A stretch of DNA of 36,918 nucleotides from Micromonospora noduli (GCF_003264365.1 NZ_PYAK01000058.1:1-36918); one strand, 5' to 3'; positions 14,835 through 23,689 are shown, counted from the stretch's first letter. Notes: generated by a model not told the origin, from the sequence alone. A program made the numbers and translations.

Positions 14835-16511
14835 TCAGATTGGAGGTTGCGACGGGGCAGAGTGGACGACCGGCAGCAGCAGCGCCGAGGGGTGCGCCGG
14901 GTCGTGCAGAACCTGCCGCCAGCCGGCACGCAGCGTCACCGCCTTGCCGAGCGGCTCCCCGGTGCCGGGGTTGCGCGCCCACCGTGGATGGGCGCCGCCG
15001 GAGACCTGCACACGCAGTCGGTGCCCGGCGGCGAAGCGGTACGCGGTCGGCCAGAGCGGCACCGGAATCCGCAGCGCCCCGGAAGGGTCGGCCGGGAAGC
15101 GCTCGGGCGTGACCCGCACCAGGCCGTCGCACACGTTCCACGAGCGACCCCGGCGGTCCACGTCGCACAGACGAACGAAGACGTCCAGGTACGGCAGATC
15201 GCTGCGGACGTGGATCTCGGCGCGGACCGGGCCGATCACCTCGACCGGCGCGGTCAGTGCCGCGCTGGTGTAGGTCAGCACGTCAGCGCGGGCCTCGACA
15301 CGCCGGTTGTCGACCGGGCCGGCCCGTTGGGCGACGAGCAGTGGACCGCCCAGCGACGGGGTGGGGTCGGCGGGGTCGTAGCGGAGTGCGTCCGGTGTCG
15401 ACGCGACAGGTGGGCGTGCCGCCAGCTCGCCACCGGGTTGCAGGTGCCAGGCGGTCTCGACCGCCGGGGGTGGCCAGTCCGGCAGGTCCCGCCAACCGCC
15501 GCCGGCGCCGCTGACGTGGATGCGCACGGGCGGCCGGGCTGGTCCCGCCGCGACGGGCGATCGCGGCGCGGCCGGTAGGTGCTCGTCGAGCCAGGCCAAC
15601 CCCTCGCGCAGCGCGGCCACGAACAGTCCGGGGCTGCCGTGCGTCCACGGGCCGATCACCAGGCGCGGCGGTGTGCCGGCGGCGCGCAGCACGGCGTGAT
15701 CGTCGAGCTGGGCGGGCAGGAAGATGTCGTGCCAACCGGTGACCATGACCACCGGTGCCCGCACCTTCGCGACCTGGTCGGCGAAGACCCGCGTTCGCCA
15801 GTACGCGGCCTGCGGTGTGTGGTGGCGCAGCCACTCCTGGAAGAACGGGATGGTCACGCCGGTGGCCACCCGGTCGGCGTCGGCCAGGGGGAGGTGCTCC
15901 AGCGCGGCGGCCAGCCGGGGTTGCCCGCGCTTGAGTTCCCACTGCCGGGCCAGCCATGGCACGGTCTGCGCGTGCAGCAGCTCCGCCCAGGTCAGCACGG
16001 TGTCCAGGGCGAAGGACTCCCCCGCGTACGTCGAGTCGCGGGTGGCCGAGGCGGTCACCACGGCGACCATCGCGCGCAGCTCCTCGCCGGCGTCGGCGGC
16101 CAGTGCCCACTGGGCGAAGCCCTGGTAGCTGACCCCGAACATGCCGAGTTGCCCGGACCACCAGGGCTGGCGACGCAGCCAGTCCAGCGTGTCCGCGCCG
16201 TCGTCGCGCTCGTGCACCAGCGGGGCGAACGTTCCACCGGAGCCGCCGGTGCCCCGGCACGACTGGATCACCGCGTGTCGACCCCGGGCGGCGAGCAGCC
16301 GACCGAGCAGCCGCAGCGGTCCGCCCCGCCCGTAGGGGGTGCGGATCAGCACTGTCGGCGCGCCGCGGACGGCCGGGGCGTAGTGGTCGGTGCGCAGCAC
16401 CACACCGTCGCGGGCCCGCACCGGGAGGTCACGGCTGACCCGCACCGGGCCGGGCCGGGTCGGTGGCAGGCGCAGCGCGGCGCTGGCGAGGCGGGTGACG
16501 AGGTCCGGCAC
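14835..16511 (-). CDS. CocE/NonD-family alpha/beta hydrolase (X-Pro dipeptidyl-peptidase S15 type)
   Basis: A 558-residue serine hydrolase that would cleave an ester or acyl bond. The S15 alpha/beta domain has the nucleophile in GVSYQG (Ser128), aspartate in TGWHDIF (Asp262) and histidine in GPWTHG (His291). The C-terminal jelly-roll (about 330-558) ends with HRLRVQVSGGAHPRWARNPG, as in cocaine esterase and glutaryl acylases. No signal peptide, so cytosolic. The GTG at 16511 lies 3 nt after the stop of the MarR gene, so the two form an operon and the hydrolase is probably induced with MarR release. Substrate unknown. Confidence 0.92.
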   Translation of the reverse strand: MPDLVTRLASAALRLPPTRPGPVRVSRDLPVRARDGVVLRTDHYAPAVRGAPTVLIRTPYGRGGPLRLLGRLLAARGRHAVIQSCRGTGGSGGTFAPLVHERDDGADTLDWLRRQPWWSGQLGMFGVSYQGFAQWALAADAGEELRAMVAVVTASATRDSTYAGESFALDTVLTWAELLHAQTVPWLARQWELKRGQPRLAAALEHLPLADADRVATGVTIPFFQEWLRHHTPQAAYWRTRVFADQVAKVRAPVVMVTGWHDIFLPAQLDDHAVLRAAGTPPRLVIGPWTHGSPGLFVAALREGLAWLDEHLPAAPRSPVAAGPARPPVRIHVSGAGGGWRDLPDWPPPAVETAWHLQPGGELAARPPVASTPDALRYDPADPTPSLGGPLLVAQRAGPVDNRRVEARADVLTYTSAALTAPVEVIGPVRAEIHVRSDLPYLDVFVRLCDVDRRGRSWNVCDGLVRVTPERFPADPSGALRIPVPLWPTAYRFAAGHRLRVQVSGGAHPRWARNPGTGEPLGKAVTLRAGWRQVLHDPAHPSALLLPVVHSAPSQPPI

Positions 16512-16514
16512 CGG

Positions 16515-17045
16515 TCAGCCCGTGGGGCGGCGGGGTGACTCCGGCCGGGCCGCGCGGACCGCGTCGCGGTGCCCCCGCAGCGACTCGCTCATCTCCGCCA
16601 TGAACCGGTGCACCAACTCCAGCTCGTCCTCGCTGAAGCGGGCCATCACCGTGTCGGTACGGGCGCCCAGCGGCCGGAAGAACTCCATGGCCAGGGCGGC
16701 GCCCTGGTCGGCGTAGTGCAGCAGCACCTTGCGCCGGTCGACGGTGTCCCGGTCGCGGCGGATGTGCCCGGCCCGTTCCAGCCGGTCGATCAGGGCCGTG
16801 ACCGAGCCGGAGGAGAGGTTCAGCTGCTCGCCGAGCCGGCCGGGGGTGATCGGGTCACCGAGCAGCTCGGCGTCCATCACCGCGATCAACGCCTGCAGGT
16901 CGGTCGGGTTGAGACCGTGCAGGTTGGCGAAGGCGTGGCCGACCTGCTGGGCGTCCACCGCGTACCGCCGGAGGTTGTTGGTGATCTCCGCGACCAGCTG
17001 CTCGCGGCGCGTGTCGCGCCGTCGGTACATGCCGTGAGTCGCCAC
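16515..17045 (-). CDS. MarR-family transcriptional regulator
   Basis: A 176-residue winged-helix repressor. The core TPGRLGEQLNLSSGSVTALI is the DNA-reading helix and RRDRDTVDRRKVLLHYAD is the wing with the DxRxxxx motif of MarR. Dimerisation helices flank it. It is divergent from the MMPL transporter, and an inverted repeat of the TATCTTGAT type lies between them, so it probably represses both that gene and its own operon with the CocE-like hydrolase. The start may be the GTG at 17045 or the ATG at 17030; neither has a clear ribosome site. Confidence 0.92.
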   Translation of the reverse strand: MATHGMYRRRDTRREQLVAEITNNLRRYAVDAQQVGHAFANLHGLNPTDLQALIAVMDAELLGDPITPGRLGEQLNLSSGSVTALIDRLERAGHIRRDRDTVDRRKVLLHYADQGAALAMEFFRPLGARTDTVMARFSEDELELVHRFMAEMSESLRGHRDAVRAARPESPRRPTG

Positions 17046-17079
17046 CTCGCGCCGCTCTTCCCATCGTCGGTCCCCCGGG

Positions 17080-17108
17080 TTGCAGCATAGAACAGCCGCA
17101 GATAATCT
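17080..17108 (+). promoter_or_regulatory. Promoter of the mmpL gene
   Basis: TTGCAG (17080-17085), a 17-bp spacer and TAATCT (17103-17108) make a good housekeeping-type promoter. Start would be near 17115, leaving a leader of about 39 nt with GAGG before the ATG at 17154. The -10 lies inside the MarR-type dyad. Confidence 0.6.
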
Positions 17109-17122
17109 CGGTTATCAAGATA
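17101..17122. promoter_or_regulatory. MarR-type operator between marR and mmpL
   Basis: Read on the minus strand the site is TATCTTGATAACCGAGATTA plus TC, close to the ATCTTGAT-ATCAAGAT dyads bound by many MarR proteins. Two dyads overlap: GATAA/TTATC and ATCT/AGAT. It covers the -10 and start of the mmpL promoter and would also lie just upstream of a minus-strand TATGCT -10 (17084-17089) for marR. Confidence 0.6.
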
Positions 17123-17153
17123 CTCGGCTTTCGAAGGACCTTGAGGTCACCTG

Positions 17154-19280
17154 ATGTCTGTGTTCACCAGAGTCGCTCGTGGCCGGCTGGCCGCCTGGCT
17201 CACAGTGGCCGCCGCGATCGTCGTGGGCGCGGCCGTCTTCGGGACACCCCAGCCGGACAACCCGGCCCCGGTCTCCGCCACCGGCCTGTCAGTGCAGTGG
17301 CAGTCGACCCAGGTGCAACGTCTCCAGGATCAGCTGCCGTCGCGCGACGTGCAGCCGGCCATCGTGGTGATCAGTCGTGGTGACGGCGGCGCGCTGAGCG
17401 AGACCGACCGGGCGACCGTCGGCGCTCGCGCCGACGACCTGCGCCGCTTCGCGGTGGGTGGGCAGGTCAGCCCCGCCCAGGTCTCCCCGGACGGCGCGGT
17501 GGCCCTGGTCGCCGTGCCGCTGAACACCGCCGGCGGGCAGGAGGTCGTCACCGACACGGTGACCCAACTACGCGCCACCCTCGCGGACCTTCCCGACGGG
17601 CTGACCGCCGAGGTGACCGGCGCCCCGGCGTTCACCGCCGACCTCTCCTCGGTGTTCGACGGCGCCGACGTCACCCTGCTCGTGGTGACCGCCGCCGTGG
17701 TCGCGCTGCTCCTGCTGATCACCTACCGCAGCCCGTTCCTGTGGATCGTGCCGCTGGTCGTGGTCGCCGCCACCGAGCAGCTCACCCTGCGCGCGGTGGA
17801 CGTCATCGTGCCGGGCGTCGGCATCAACCTCCAACAGGGTCAGGTCACCGGCATCGCCAGCGTGCTGGTCTTCGGTGCCGCCACCGACTACGCGCTGCTA
17901 CTCATCGCCCGATACCGGGAGGAGCTGCGCCGCGAGGAGGACCGGTTCGCGGCGATGCGCGCCGCGCTGCGCCGCACCGCGGAGCCCATCCTCGCCAGCG
18001 GCGGCACCGTCGTGCTCGGCGTCCTCACCCTGCTGCTCAGCGAGCAGGAGACCAACCGGGCGCTGGCCGTGGCGTGCGCCACGGGTGTGGTCTTCGCCAT
18101 GCTCTCGGCCCTGTTCGTGCTCCCCGCCGTGCTGGTGCTCTTCGGTCGCGGCCTGTTCTGGCCGTTCGTACCCCGGGTCGGCGGCCCGGTGCGCGAGGGT
18201 CGGCTCTGGGGTCGACTCGGCGCCGCCGTGCAACGCCGCCCGGTGGTGGTCGCGACGCTGGCCACAGTGCTGCTCGGCGGCCTGGCACTGGGTGGGCTCG
18301 GGATCCGTACCGGCCTGTCCGAGACCGAACAGTTCCGGGCCGAGCCCGAGGCGGTGACCGGGGCACAGACCCTGGCCAGGGCCTTCCCCGCCGGCAGCAC
18401 CCAGCCCGTCGCCGTGATCACCACGCCGGCGGCGGTGCGGGCGGTCACCGACGCCGCCACCGCCGTACCCGGTGTCGCCTCGGCGCGCCCCGGCGACGCC
18501 GGCGCGGCCGTCGCCCAGGTCGACGTGGTCCTCGACGCCGAACCCGGCACCACCGCCTCGGACCGCGCGATCGAGGCGCTGCGGGCGGCGGTCGCCGCCG
18601 TCCCCGACTCCGCGCCGCCGGCCGCCGCCGGCGCCGACGCCCCGTCCGGGGCGATCGTCGGTGGCTCCGTGGCCGCCACGTACGACTCCGACGAGGCCAA
18701 CGACCGGGATCTGCGGCTCATCCTGCCGATCATCCTGTTGCTGGTCGGCGCCGTGCTCGTGCTGCTGCTACGCGGTCTGCTCGCGCCGCTGCTGTTGGTG
18801 CTCACCGTGATCGCGTCGTACTTCGCCAGCCTCGGCGCGGCCTGGCTGCTCTTCGACCACGTGCTGGGCTTCCCGGCCCTGGACAGCGGTGTGCTGCTGC
18901 TCGCCTTCGTGTTCCTGGTGGCGCTCGGGGTGGACTACAACATCTTCCTGGTCACCCGGGCCCGGGAGGACGCCCGCAGCGCCGGCACCCGCGCCGGGAT
19001 GCTCTCCGCCCTGCGGGTCACCGGCGGTGTGATCACCAGCGCCGGAGTGCTGCTCGCCGCAGTTTTCGCCGTGCTCGGTGTGCTGCCGCTGATCACTCTG
19101 ACCCAGATCGGGATCATCGTCTGCATCGGTGTCCTGCTCGACACCCTGCTGGTCCGTACGGTCCTGGTGCCGGCGCTGGCGTTCCTGCTCGGCGACCGCT
19201 TCTGGTGGCCCGGCCGCATCACGCGCGACCCGGTGCAGGCCGCCCCGAGCTCGCCCGAGCCGGTCGCCGCGCACGACTGA
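17154..19280 (+). CDS. MMPL-family (RND) transporter
   Basis: A 708-residue membrane protein with the MmpL layout: one N-terminal membrane helix (about 14-31), a large outer loop (32-175), a cluster of five helices, a second helix and outer loop (about 365-515), and a second cluster. GAATDYALL in the first half and ALGVDYNIFL in the second are the paired Asp-Tyr proton-relay motifs. Family members export lipids, siderophores or drugs using the proton gradient. It stands alone, without a membrane-fusion protein or polyketide genes, and faces marR; with the operator at its promoter it is likely a MarR-controlled exporter of a compound that may also be the substrate of the neighbouring hydrolase. 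Substrate unknown. Confidence 0.93.
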   Translation: MSVFTRVARGRLAAWLTVAAAIVVGAAVFGTPQPDNPAPVSATGLSVQWQSTQVQRLQDQLPSRDVQPAIVVISRGDGGALSETDRATVGARADDLRRFAVGGQVSPAQVSPDGAVALVAVPLNTAGGQEVVTDTVTQLRATLADLPDGLTAEVTGAPAFTADLSSVFDGADVTLLVVTAAVVALLLLITYRSPFLWIVPLVVVAATEQLTLRAVDVIVPGVGINLQQGQVTGIASVLVFGAATDYALLLIARYREELRREEDRFAAMRAALRRTAEPILASGGTVVLGVLTLLLSEQETNRALAVACATGVVFAMLSALFVLPAVLVLFGRGLFWPFVPRVGGPVREGRLWGRLGAAVQRRPVVVATLATVLLGGLALGGLGIRTGLSETEQFRAEPEAVTGAQTLARAFPAGSTQPVAVITTPAAVRAVTDAATAVPGVASARPGDAGAAVAQVDVVLDAEPGTTASDRAIEALRAAVAAVPDSAPPAAAGADAPSGAIVGGSVAATYDSDEANDRDLRLILPIILLLVGAVLVLLLRGLLAPLLLVLTVIASYFASLGAAWLLFDHVLGFPALDSGVLLLAFVFLVALGVDYNIFLVTRAREDARSAGTRAGMLSALRVTGGVITSAGVLLAAVFAVLGVLPLITLTQIGIIVCIGVLLDTLLVRTVLVPALAFLLGDRFWWPGRITRDPVQAAPSSPEPVAAHD

Positions 19281-19283
19281 CCG

Positions 19284-19325
19284 CCTCGTCGGGGCGGTGG
19301 CGGATCCGCCACCGCCCCGACGAGG
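19284..19325. terminator. Perfect 42-bp palindrome, bidirectional terminator
   Basis: Two perfect 21-bp arms meet without a spacer at GGATCC (centre 19304.5), between the convergent stops of the mmpL gene (19280) and the lytic transglycosylase gene (19326). As RNA either strand folds into one very stable hairpin. Confidence 0.8.
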
Positions 19326-20201
19326 TCAGTACGCCAGGCAGACGCACTCGCTCATCAGCGCCCGCACGTTGCGCACGTACGACGGGTTGGGGATGGCCAG
19401 CGGCTTCCCCTCCTGAGCCACCGCACCGTGCCCGAAGTTGTACGCGGCGATGACGGCGTTTAGCAGGCAGGAATTCAGCTCGCTGGTGCACAGTGCCGGG
19501 TCGAGCCGGAAGTCGGACTCGAAGTACATGTCGCCGATGTACTTCGTCGCCCAGGCCAGGTAGGTGGCGCCGAGGTAGGCGTTGTCCTGGTAGGCGTCGA
19601 TCTTGTAGCTCTTCTCGAACCGCTGGTTCATCCAGGTCGCGGTGTCCGGCATCACCTGCAACAGCCCGACCCCACCGTCGCAGGCGTAGATGTTGGACTG
19701 CCAGCCGCTCTCCTGCCACGCGGTGGCCTTGAGCAGGTTGAGCGGGATCTTGATGTCCTTTGCGGAGACCGGCCAGTAGGTGCGGTTGGCCGCATTGGTC
19801 AGCGCCGTCTTCACCTCGGACCGGGTCGCCTGGCTGCCCTTGTAGGTCGGCTTGCAGGAACTCGGCGCCGGTTTCGGCGGCGCCGGCGGAACCTCGGTCT
19901 CGGTGGGCGGCTTCGCCACCGCACGCGGCTTCGGTGCCGTCCGCGTCGGCTTCTTCGTCGGTTTCGGGGTCGGGGTCGCGCTACGACTCGGCGCGGTGCC
20001 CATCGACTCCACGGCGCTCACCGACGGGCTCGGCTCCCCGTCGACCTCGTCGGACGGGGCATCGGTCGACCCGTCGGTGACGGCGACCGGCGCTGCCAGG
20101 CCCGATGGGCTCTCCCCCTTGGCGGCGCAGCCGACCAGCGCGCCCGCCAGCAGAAACCCGGCGAGCACTGCGGCGCCCAGCCGATCGGTGCGTCGAACCA
20201 T
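19326..20201 (-). CDS. Lytic transglycosylase (SLT) lipoprotein
   Basis: A 291-residue exported enzyme predicted to cleave the MurNAc-GlcNAc bond of peptidoglycan. A lipoprotein signal ends ALVGC (Cys25); a Ser/Thr/Pro/Lys linker spans about 45-115 (PTPKPTKKPTRTAPKPR). The SLT domain (about 145-285) has the catalytic Glu164 in WQESGW, then GVGLLQVMPDTATW (177-190) and AAYNFGHG (252-259). Six cysteines after residue 115 could form three disulfides. I chose the ATG at 20201: GGGAGG lies about 9 nt upstream and the longer frame adds an unlikely RRQSHGGGKG stretch. A TAGGGT at 20238-20233 may be its -10, overlapping the stop of the gene upstream. Confidence 0.92.
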   Translation of the reverse strand: MVRRTDRLGAAVLAGFLLAGALVGCAAKGESPSGLAAPVAVTDGSTDAPSDEVDGEPSPSVSAVESMGTAPSRSATPTPKPTKKPTRTAPKPRAVAKPPTETEVPPAPPKPAPSSCKPTYKGSQATRSEVKTALTNAANRTYWPVSAKDIKIPLNLLKATAWQESGWQSNIYACDGGVGLLQVMPDTATWMNQRFEKSYKIDAYQDNAYLGATYLAWATKYIGDMYFESDFRLDPALCTSELNSCLLNAVIAAYNFGHGAVAQEGKPLAIPNPSYVRNVRALMSECVCLAY

Positions 20202-20232
20202 TCCCTTGCCTCCCCCGTGTGATTGTCGCCGC

Positions 20233-20238
20233 ACCCTA
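20233..20238 (-). promoter_or_regulatory. Possible -10 of the SLT lipoprotein gene
   Basis: TAGGGT on the minus strand shares its TAG with the stop codon of the DedA-PAP2 gene. It would give the SLT gene a leader of about 25 nt with a strong Shine-Dalgarno. A -35 is not clear. Confidence 0.35.
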
Positions 20239-21636
20239 ACAAGGTTCGACCGGGCGGCGGTGCCCCTGCGACGGCCGCCGGGGGGTCTGGTCCACCGGGG
20301 GCTGACCGTTGCCCACCGCCCGGTCCCGGGTCGCCCAGGCGACCATGAACACCACAGTCCAGAGCACCCCGAGCAGCACCGCCGCGGCCGTCCCGCTCGC
20401 CGTGTCCAGTCCGAGGTAGAGCCGCGCGCCGCCGATCCCGAGCACCCCCGCCGCCGCGGCGGTCCAGGCGGCCACCGCCACCGGCCAGCGGGCGCTGCGC
20501 GACACCAGCCACGCCAGGGTGCAGAAGCTCGCCGCGACCACGGCGTTCTGGGTCGAGAGCGGGGCGGTCCCGTTCGGGCCGGTCAGTTCGGCCACCACGG
20601 CCAGCACCACCAGCGGCACGAACGCGCCCACAGTGCCGACCACGCTGAGCAAATCCGCCCGCCAGGGTCGGTTGCGCCACGCCAGCACCGCCGCCACCAG
20701 CGCCACCAACAGGATCAGCACCGACCCCCGTACCACCGACACCACGACCAGTGTGGCCTCAGCGGCGTCCGGGGTACGCCGGGCGGCGAACCACCCCGCG
20801 ACGGCGCCGTCCAGCGCGGCCAGCCCACTGTTGCGGACCGCCACCGCGAGCAGACCGGCGATGGCGAGCCCGGCGGCGAACAGCAGCAGCAGCCCGGCGG
20901 CCAGATTGAGCAGCAGCGTCCAGGCCGGGCCGATCCGCATGGCCACCAGGAAGAACAGCACCCCGTAGCGGGCGGTGAGCCACCGCACCGGGGGCAGAGC
21001 GCCGGCCCGGGACAGCAGCGCGCGCACCGGGTCGGGGTTACGGCCCAGCCACCGACCCACGAGCACCACACCCACCAGGCCGGCCAGCAGCAGGAACGCC
21101 ACCCCGGTGGCCCGGCCGAGAAGCCGGGAGACCGTGTCGTACGACTCACCGGCGAGGTGACCGAGCAGCACCGACCCGCCCACCCAGGTCACCACCCCGG
21201 CCAGGTTCCAGAGGGCGAACCGCCGGTACGGCATGCCGGCCGCACCGGCCAGCCGGGGCACCAGGGTCCGGGCGAAAGCCACCCATCGGGCGGCGAACAC
21301 CCCCCGCCCACCGAGGCGCGCGAGCATGGCGTCGGCCCGGGCCCACCGCTGCGGCCCGACCCGGTGACCCAGCCCGGCGCGCAGCCGGGAGCCGTACCGC
21401 CGTCCGGCCCGAAAGGCCAGCCCATCGCCGAGGACCGCCGCGACGATCATCGCGAGCAACGCCGGCCCGAGCCGCAAGGTACCGTTGTAGGTGAGGAAGC
21501 CGACGAGCAGCAGGGTAGCCTCACCCGGCACGAGCAGGCCGAAGATCACCGCGGTCTCGCCCGCCACGATCAGCGCGGCGACCAGGTAGATCCACAGGGT
21601 GGGCAGACCCTGCACCCAGGTCAGCAGGTCGTGCAC
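20236..21636 (-). CDS. DedA (VTT) - PAP2-like fusion with degenerate phosphatase motifs
   Basis: A 466-residue polytopic membrane protein in two parts. Residues 1-195 are DedA/VTT: AGETAVIFGLLVPGEATLLL (25-44), LGDGLAFRAGRRYG (69-82) and the arginine motif ARWVAFARTLVPRLAGAAGM (116-135) are intact, so lipid-flippase-like activity is plausible. Residues about 215-440 have the helix order of a PAP2 lipid phosphatase, but the active site is lost: PSGH is replaced by LSTQN (360-364) and the S-R-x5-H-x3-D motif by ARLYLGLDTASG (404-415). Both catalytic histidines are therefore missing. The PAP2 part may bind lipid phosphate without hydrolysis. A 34-nt gap separates it from the SLT lipoprotein gene, and it is divergent from typA. 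Confidence 0.88.
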   Translation of the reverse strand: MHDLLTWVQGLPTLWIYLVAALIVAGETAVIFGLLVPGEATLLLVGFLTYNGTLRLGPALLAMIVAAVLGDGLAFRAGRRYGSRLRAGLGHRVGPQRWARADAMLARLGGRGVFAARWVAFARTLVPRLAGAAGMPYRRFALWNLAGVVTWVGGSVLLGHLAGESYDTVSRLLGRATGVAFLLLAGLVGVVLVGRWLGRNPDPVRALLSRAGALPPVRWLTARYGVLFFLVAMRIGPAWTLLLNLAAGLLLLFAAGLAIAGLLAVAVRNSGLAALDGAVAGWFAARRTPDAAEATLVVVSVVRGSVLILLVALVAAVLAWRNRPWRADLLSVVGTVGAFVPLVVLAVVAELTGPNGTAPLSTQNAVVAASFCTLAWLVSRSARWPVAVAAWTAAAAGVLGIGGARLYLGLDTASGTAAAVLLGVLWTVVFMVAWATRDRAVGNGQPPVDQTPRRPSQGHRRPVEPC

Positions 21637-21736
21637 TCAGGCCCCCGGGACACGGGTGCCAGCATGCCAGCCGGGAGAACCACCGGCACAGCGGTTTCAC
21701 CATAGATCAGGGGCACCTGGGGGTGACCCCGACGCA

Positions 21737-21754
21737 GCCTGCGCGAGCGCAGGC
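21737..21754 (+). promoter_or_regulatory. Hairpin in the typA leader
   Basis: GCCTGCGC-GA-GCGCAGGC, a perfect 8-bp stem with a 2-nt gap, ends just before the typA Shine-Dalgarno (GGAAGG / GAGGG). It could be a regulatory leader structure; role unknown. Confidence 0.4.
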
Positions 21755-21769
21755 GGAAGGATAGAGGGT

Positions 21770-23638
21770 ATGCAGCTTCGCACCGACCTCCGCAACGTCG
21801 CCATCATCGCTCACGTCGACCACGGCAAGACCACCCTGGTCGACGCCATGTTGCGGCAGGCCGGCGCGTACGGCGCACGCGGCGAGAACACCGAGCGGGT
21901 GATGGACTCCGGTGACCTGGAGCGGGAAAAGGGCATCACGATCCTCGCCAAGAACACCGGCGTGCGTTACCTGCCGGCGGACGGCTCCGACCCGGTCACC
22001 ATCAACATCATCGACACTCCCGGCCACGCCGACTTCGGTGGCGAGGTGGAGCGCGGCCTGACCATGGTCGACGGTGTGGTGCTGCTCGTCGACGCCAGCG
22101 AGGGCCCTCTGCCGCAGACCCGCTTCGTGCTGCGTAAGGCGCTGCGGGCCCGGATGCCGATCATCCTGGTGATCAACAAGGTGGACCGTCCGGACGCCCG
22201 GATCAAGGAGGTCGTGGACGACACCTACGAGCTCTTCCTCGACCTGGACGCCGACGAGGAGCAGATCGACTTCCCGATCGTCTACGCCTGCGCCCGCGAC
22301 GGCATCGCCTCGCTGACCCAGCCCGCCGACGGCTCGGTGCCCGACGACAGCACCTCCCTGGAGCCGCTGTTCCGCACCCTGCTGGACACCATCCCGGCAC
22401 CCTCGTACGAGGAGGGCGCGCCGTTGCAGGCCCACGTCACCAACCTGGACGCCTCGCCGTTCCTCGGCCGGCTCGCGCTGTGCCGGGTCCGCCAGGGCAC
22501 CATCAACAAGGGTCAGACGGTGGCCTGGTGCCGCACCGACGGCAGCACCCAGCGGGTCCGCATCTCCGAGATGCTGATGACCGAGGGCCTGGAGCGCACG
22601 TCGGCCGAGACCGCCGGCCCGGGCGACATCATCGCCGTCGCCGGCATCCCGGAGATCATGATCGGTGAGACCCTCGCCGACGTCGAGAACCCGGTCGCGT
22701 TGCCGCTGATCACCGTCGACGAGCCCGCCATCTCGATGACCATCGGCACCAACACCTCGCCGCTGGTCGGCCGGCTCAAGGGCTCCAAGGTCACCGCGCG
22801 GATGGTCAAGGACCGGCTCGACAAGGAGCTGATCGGCAACGTGTCCCTGCGGGTCCTGCCCACCGAGCGGCCGGACGCCTGGGAGGTGCAGGGCCGCGGC
22901 GAGCTGGCGCTGGCCATCCTGGTCGAGCAGATGCGCCGGGAGAGCTACGAGCTGACCGTCGGCAAGCCGCAGGTGGTCACCCGGGTAATCGACGGCAAGA
23001 CCTGCGAGCCGGTCGAGCGGCTGACCATCGACGCCCCGGAGGAATACCTGGGCGCGATCACCCAGCTCCTCGCCACCCGCAAGGGCCGGATGGAGCAGCT
23101 GGTCAACCACGGCACCGGCTGGATCCGGATGGAGTGGCTGGTGCCGGCGCGCGGCCTGATCGGCTTCCGCACCGAGTTCCTCACCGACACCCGGGGCACC
23201 GGCATCCTGCACCACGTCTTCGAGTCGTACGAGCCGTGGTTCGGCGAGCTGCGCACCCGTAACAACGGCTCGCTGGTCGCCGACCGGGCCGGCGCGGTCA
23301 CCGCCTTCGCGATGACCAACCTTCAGGAGCGCGGTCAGCTCTTCGTCGAGCCCACCACCGAGGTGTACGAGGGCATGATCGTCGGGGAGAACTCCCGCTC
23401 CGACGACATGGACGTCAACATCACCAAGGAGAAGAAGCTCACCAACATGCGGCAGTCGACCTCCGACGAGACCGAGAAGCTGGTCCCGCCGCGCAAGCTC
23501 ACCCTGGAGCAGGCGCTGGAGTTCTGCCGCGAGGACGAGTGCGTCGAGGTCACCCCGGCCACGGTGCGCATCCGCAAGGTGGTGCTCGACCAGCAGCTGC
23601 GGGGCCGGGCCACCGCCCGCCGCAAGCACGCCGGCTGA
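21770..23638 (+). CDS. typA: Translational GTPase TypA/BipA
   Basis: A 622-residue ribosome-binding GTPase related to EF-G, used under stress and in 50S assembly. G1 is AHVDHGKTT near the start, switch II DTPGHADFGGEVER, and NKVDRPDAR is G4. Domains II, III and V follow, then the BipA C-terminal domain with RGLIGFRTEFLTDTRGTG. Length is usual for the family. I placed the start at the ATG at 21770 (MQLRTDLRNVAIIAHVD), after GAGGG; the frame stays open upstream but that part is not conserved in type. A strong terminator follows. Confidence 0.97.
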   Translation: MQLRTDLRNVAIIAHVDHGKTTLVDAMLRQAGAYGARGENTERVMDSGDLEREKGITILAKNTGVRYLPADGSDPVTINIIDTPGHADFGGEVERGLTMVDGVVLLVDASEGPLPQTRFVLRKALRARMPIILVINKVDRPDARIKEVVDDTYELFLDLDADEEQIDFPIVYACARDGIASLTQPADGSVPDDSTSLEPLFRTLLDTIPAPSYEEGAPLQAHVTNLDASPFLGRLALCRVRQGTINKGQTVAWCRTDGSTQRVRISEMLMTEGLERTSAETAGPGDIIAVAGIPEIMIGETLADVENPVALPLITVDEPAISMTIGTNTSPLVGRLKGSKVTARMVKDRLDKELIGNVSLRVLPTERPDAWEVQGRGELALAILVEQMRRESYELTVGKPQVVTRVIDGKTCEPVERLTIDAPEEYLGAITQLLATRKGRMEQLVNHGTGWIRMEWLVPARGLIGFRTEFLTDTRGTGILHHVFESYEPWFGELRTRNNGSLVADRAGAVTAFAMTNLQERGQLFVEPTTEVYEGMIVGENSRSDDMDVNITKEKKLTNMRQSTSDETEKLVPPRKLTLEQALEFCREDECVEVTPATVRIRKVVLDQQLRGRATARRKHAG

Positions 23639-23657
23639 CCCACCAGCACCCGACACC

Positions 23658-23689
23658 GGGCGCGCCGGCCGCTTGCGGCCGGCGCGCCC
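23658..23689 (+). terminator. Terminator of typA
   Basis: A perfect 15-bp stem (23658-23672 with 23675-23689), a TT loop and a following TCGTTTCCCC. It lies 20 nt past the typA stop. Confidence 0.85.

Noticed and set aside
19852..21705. Plus-strand open frame rich in Gln, His and Pro
   Set aside because: Lies opposite the SLT and DedA-PAP2 genes, whose membrane and catalytic motifs are clear; no ribosome site.
21707..23656. Long minus-strand open frame opposite typA
   Set aside because: Shadow of typA third-position GC; translation matches no family.
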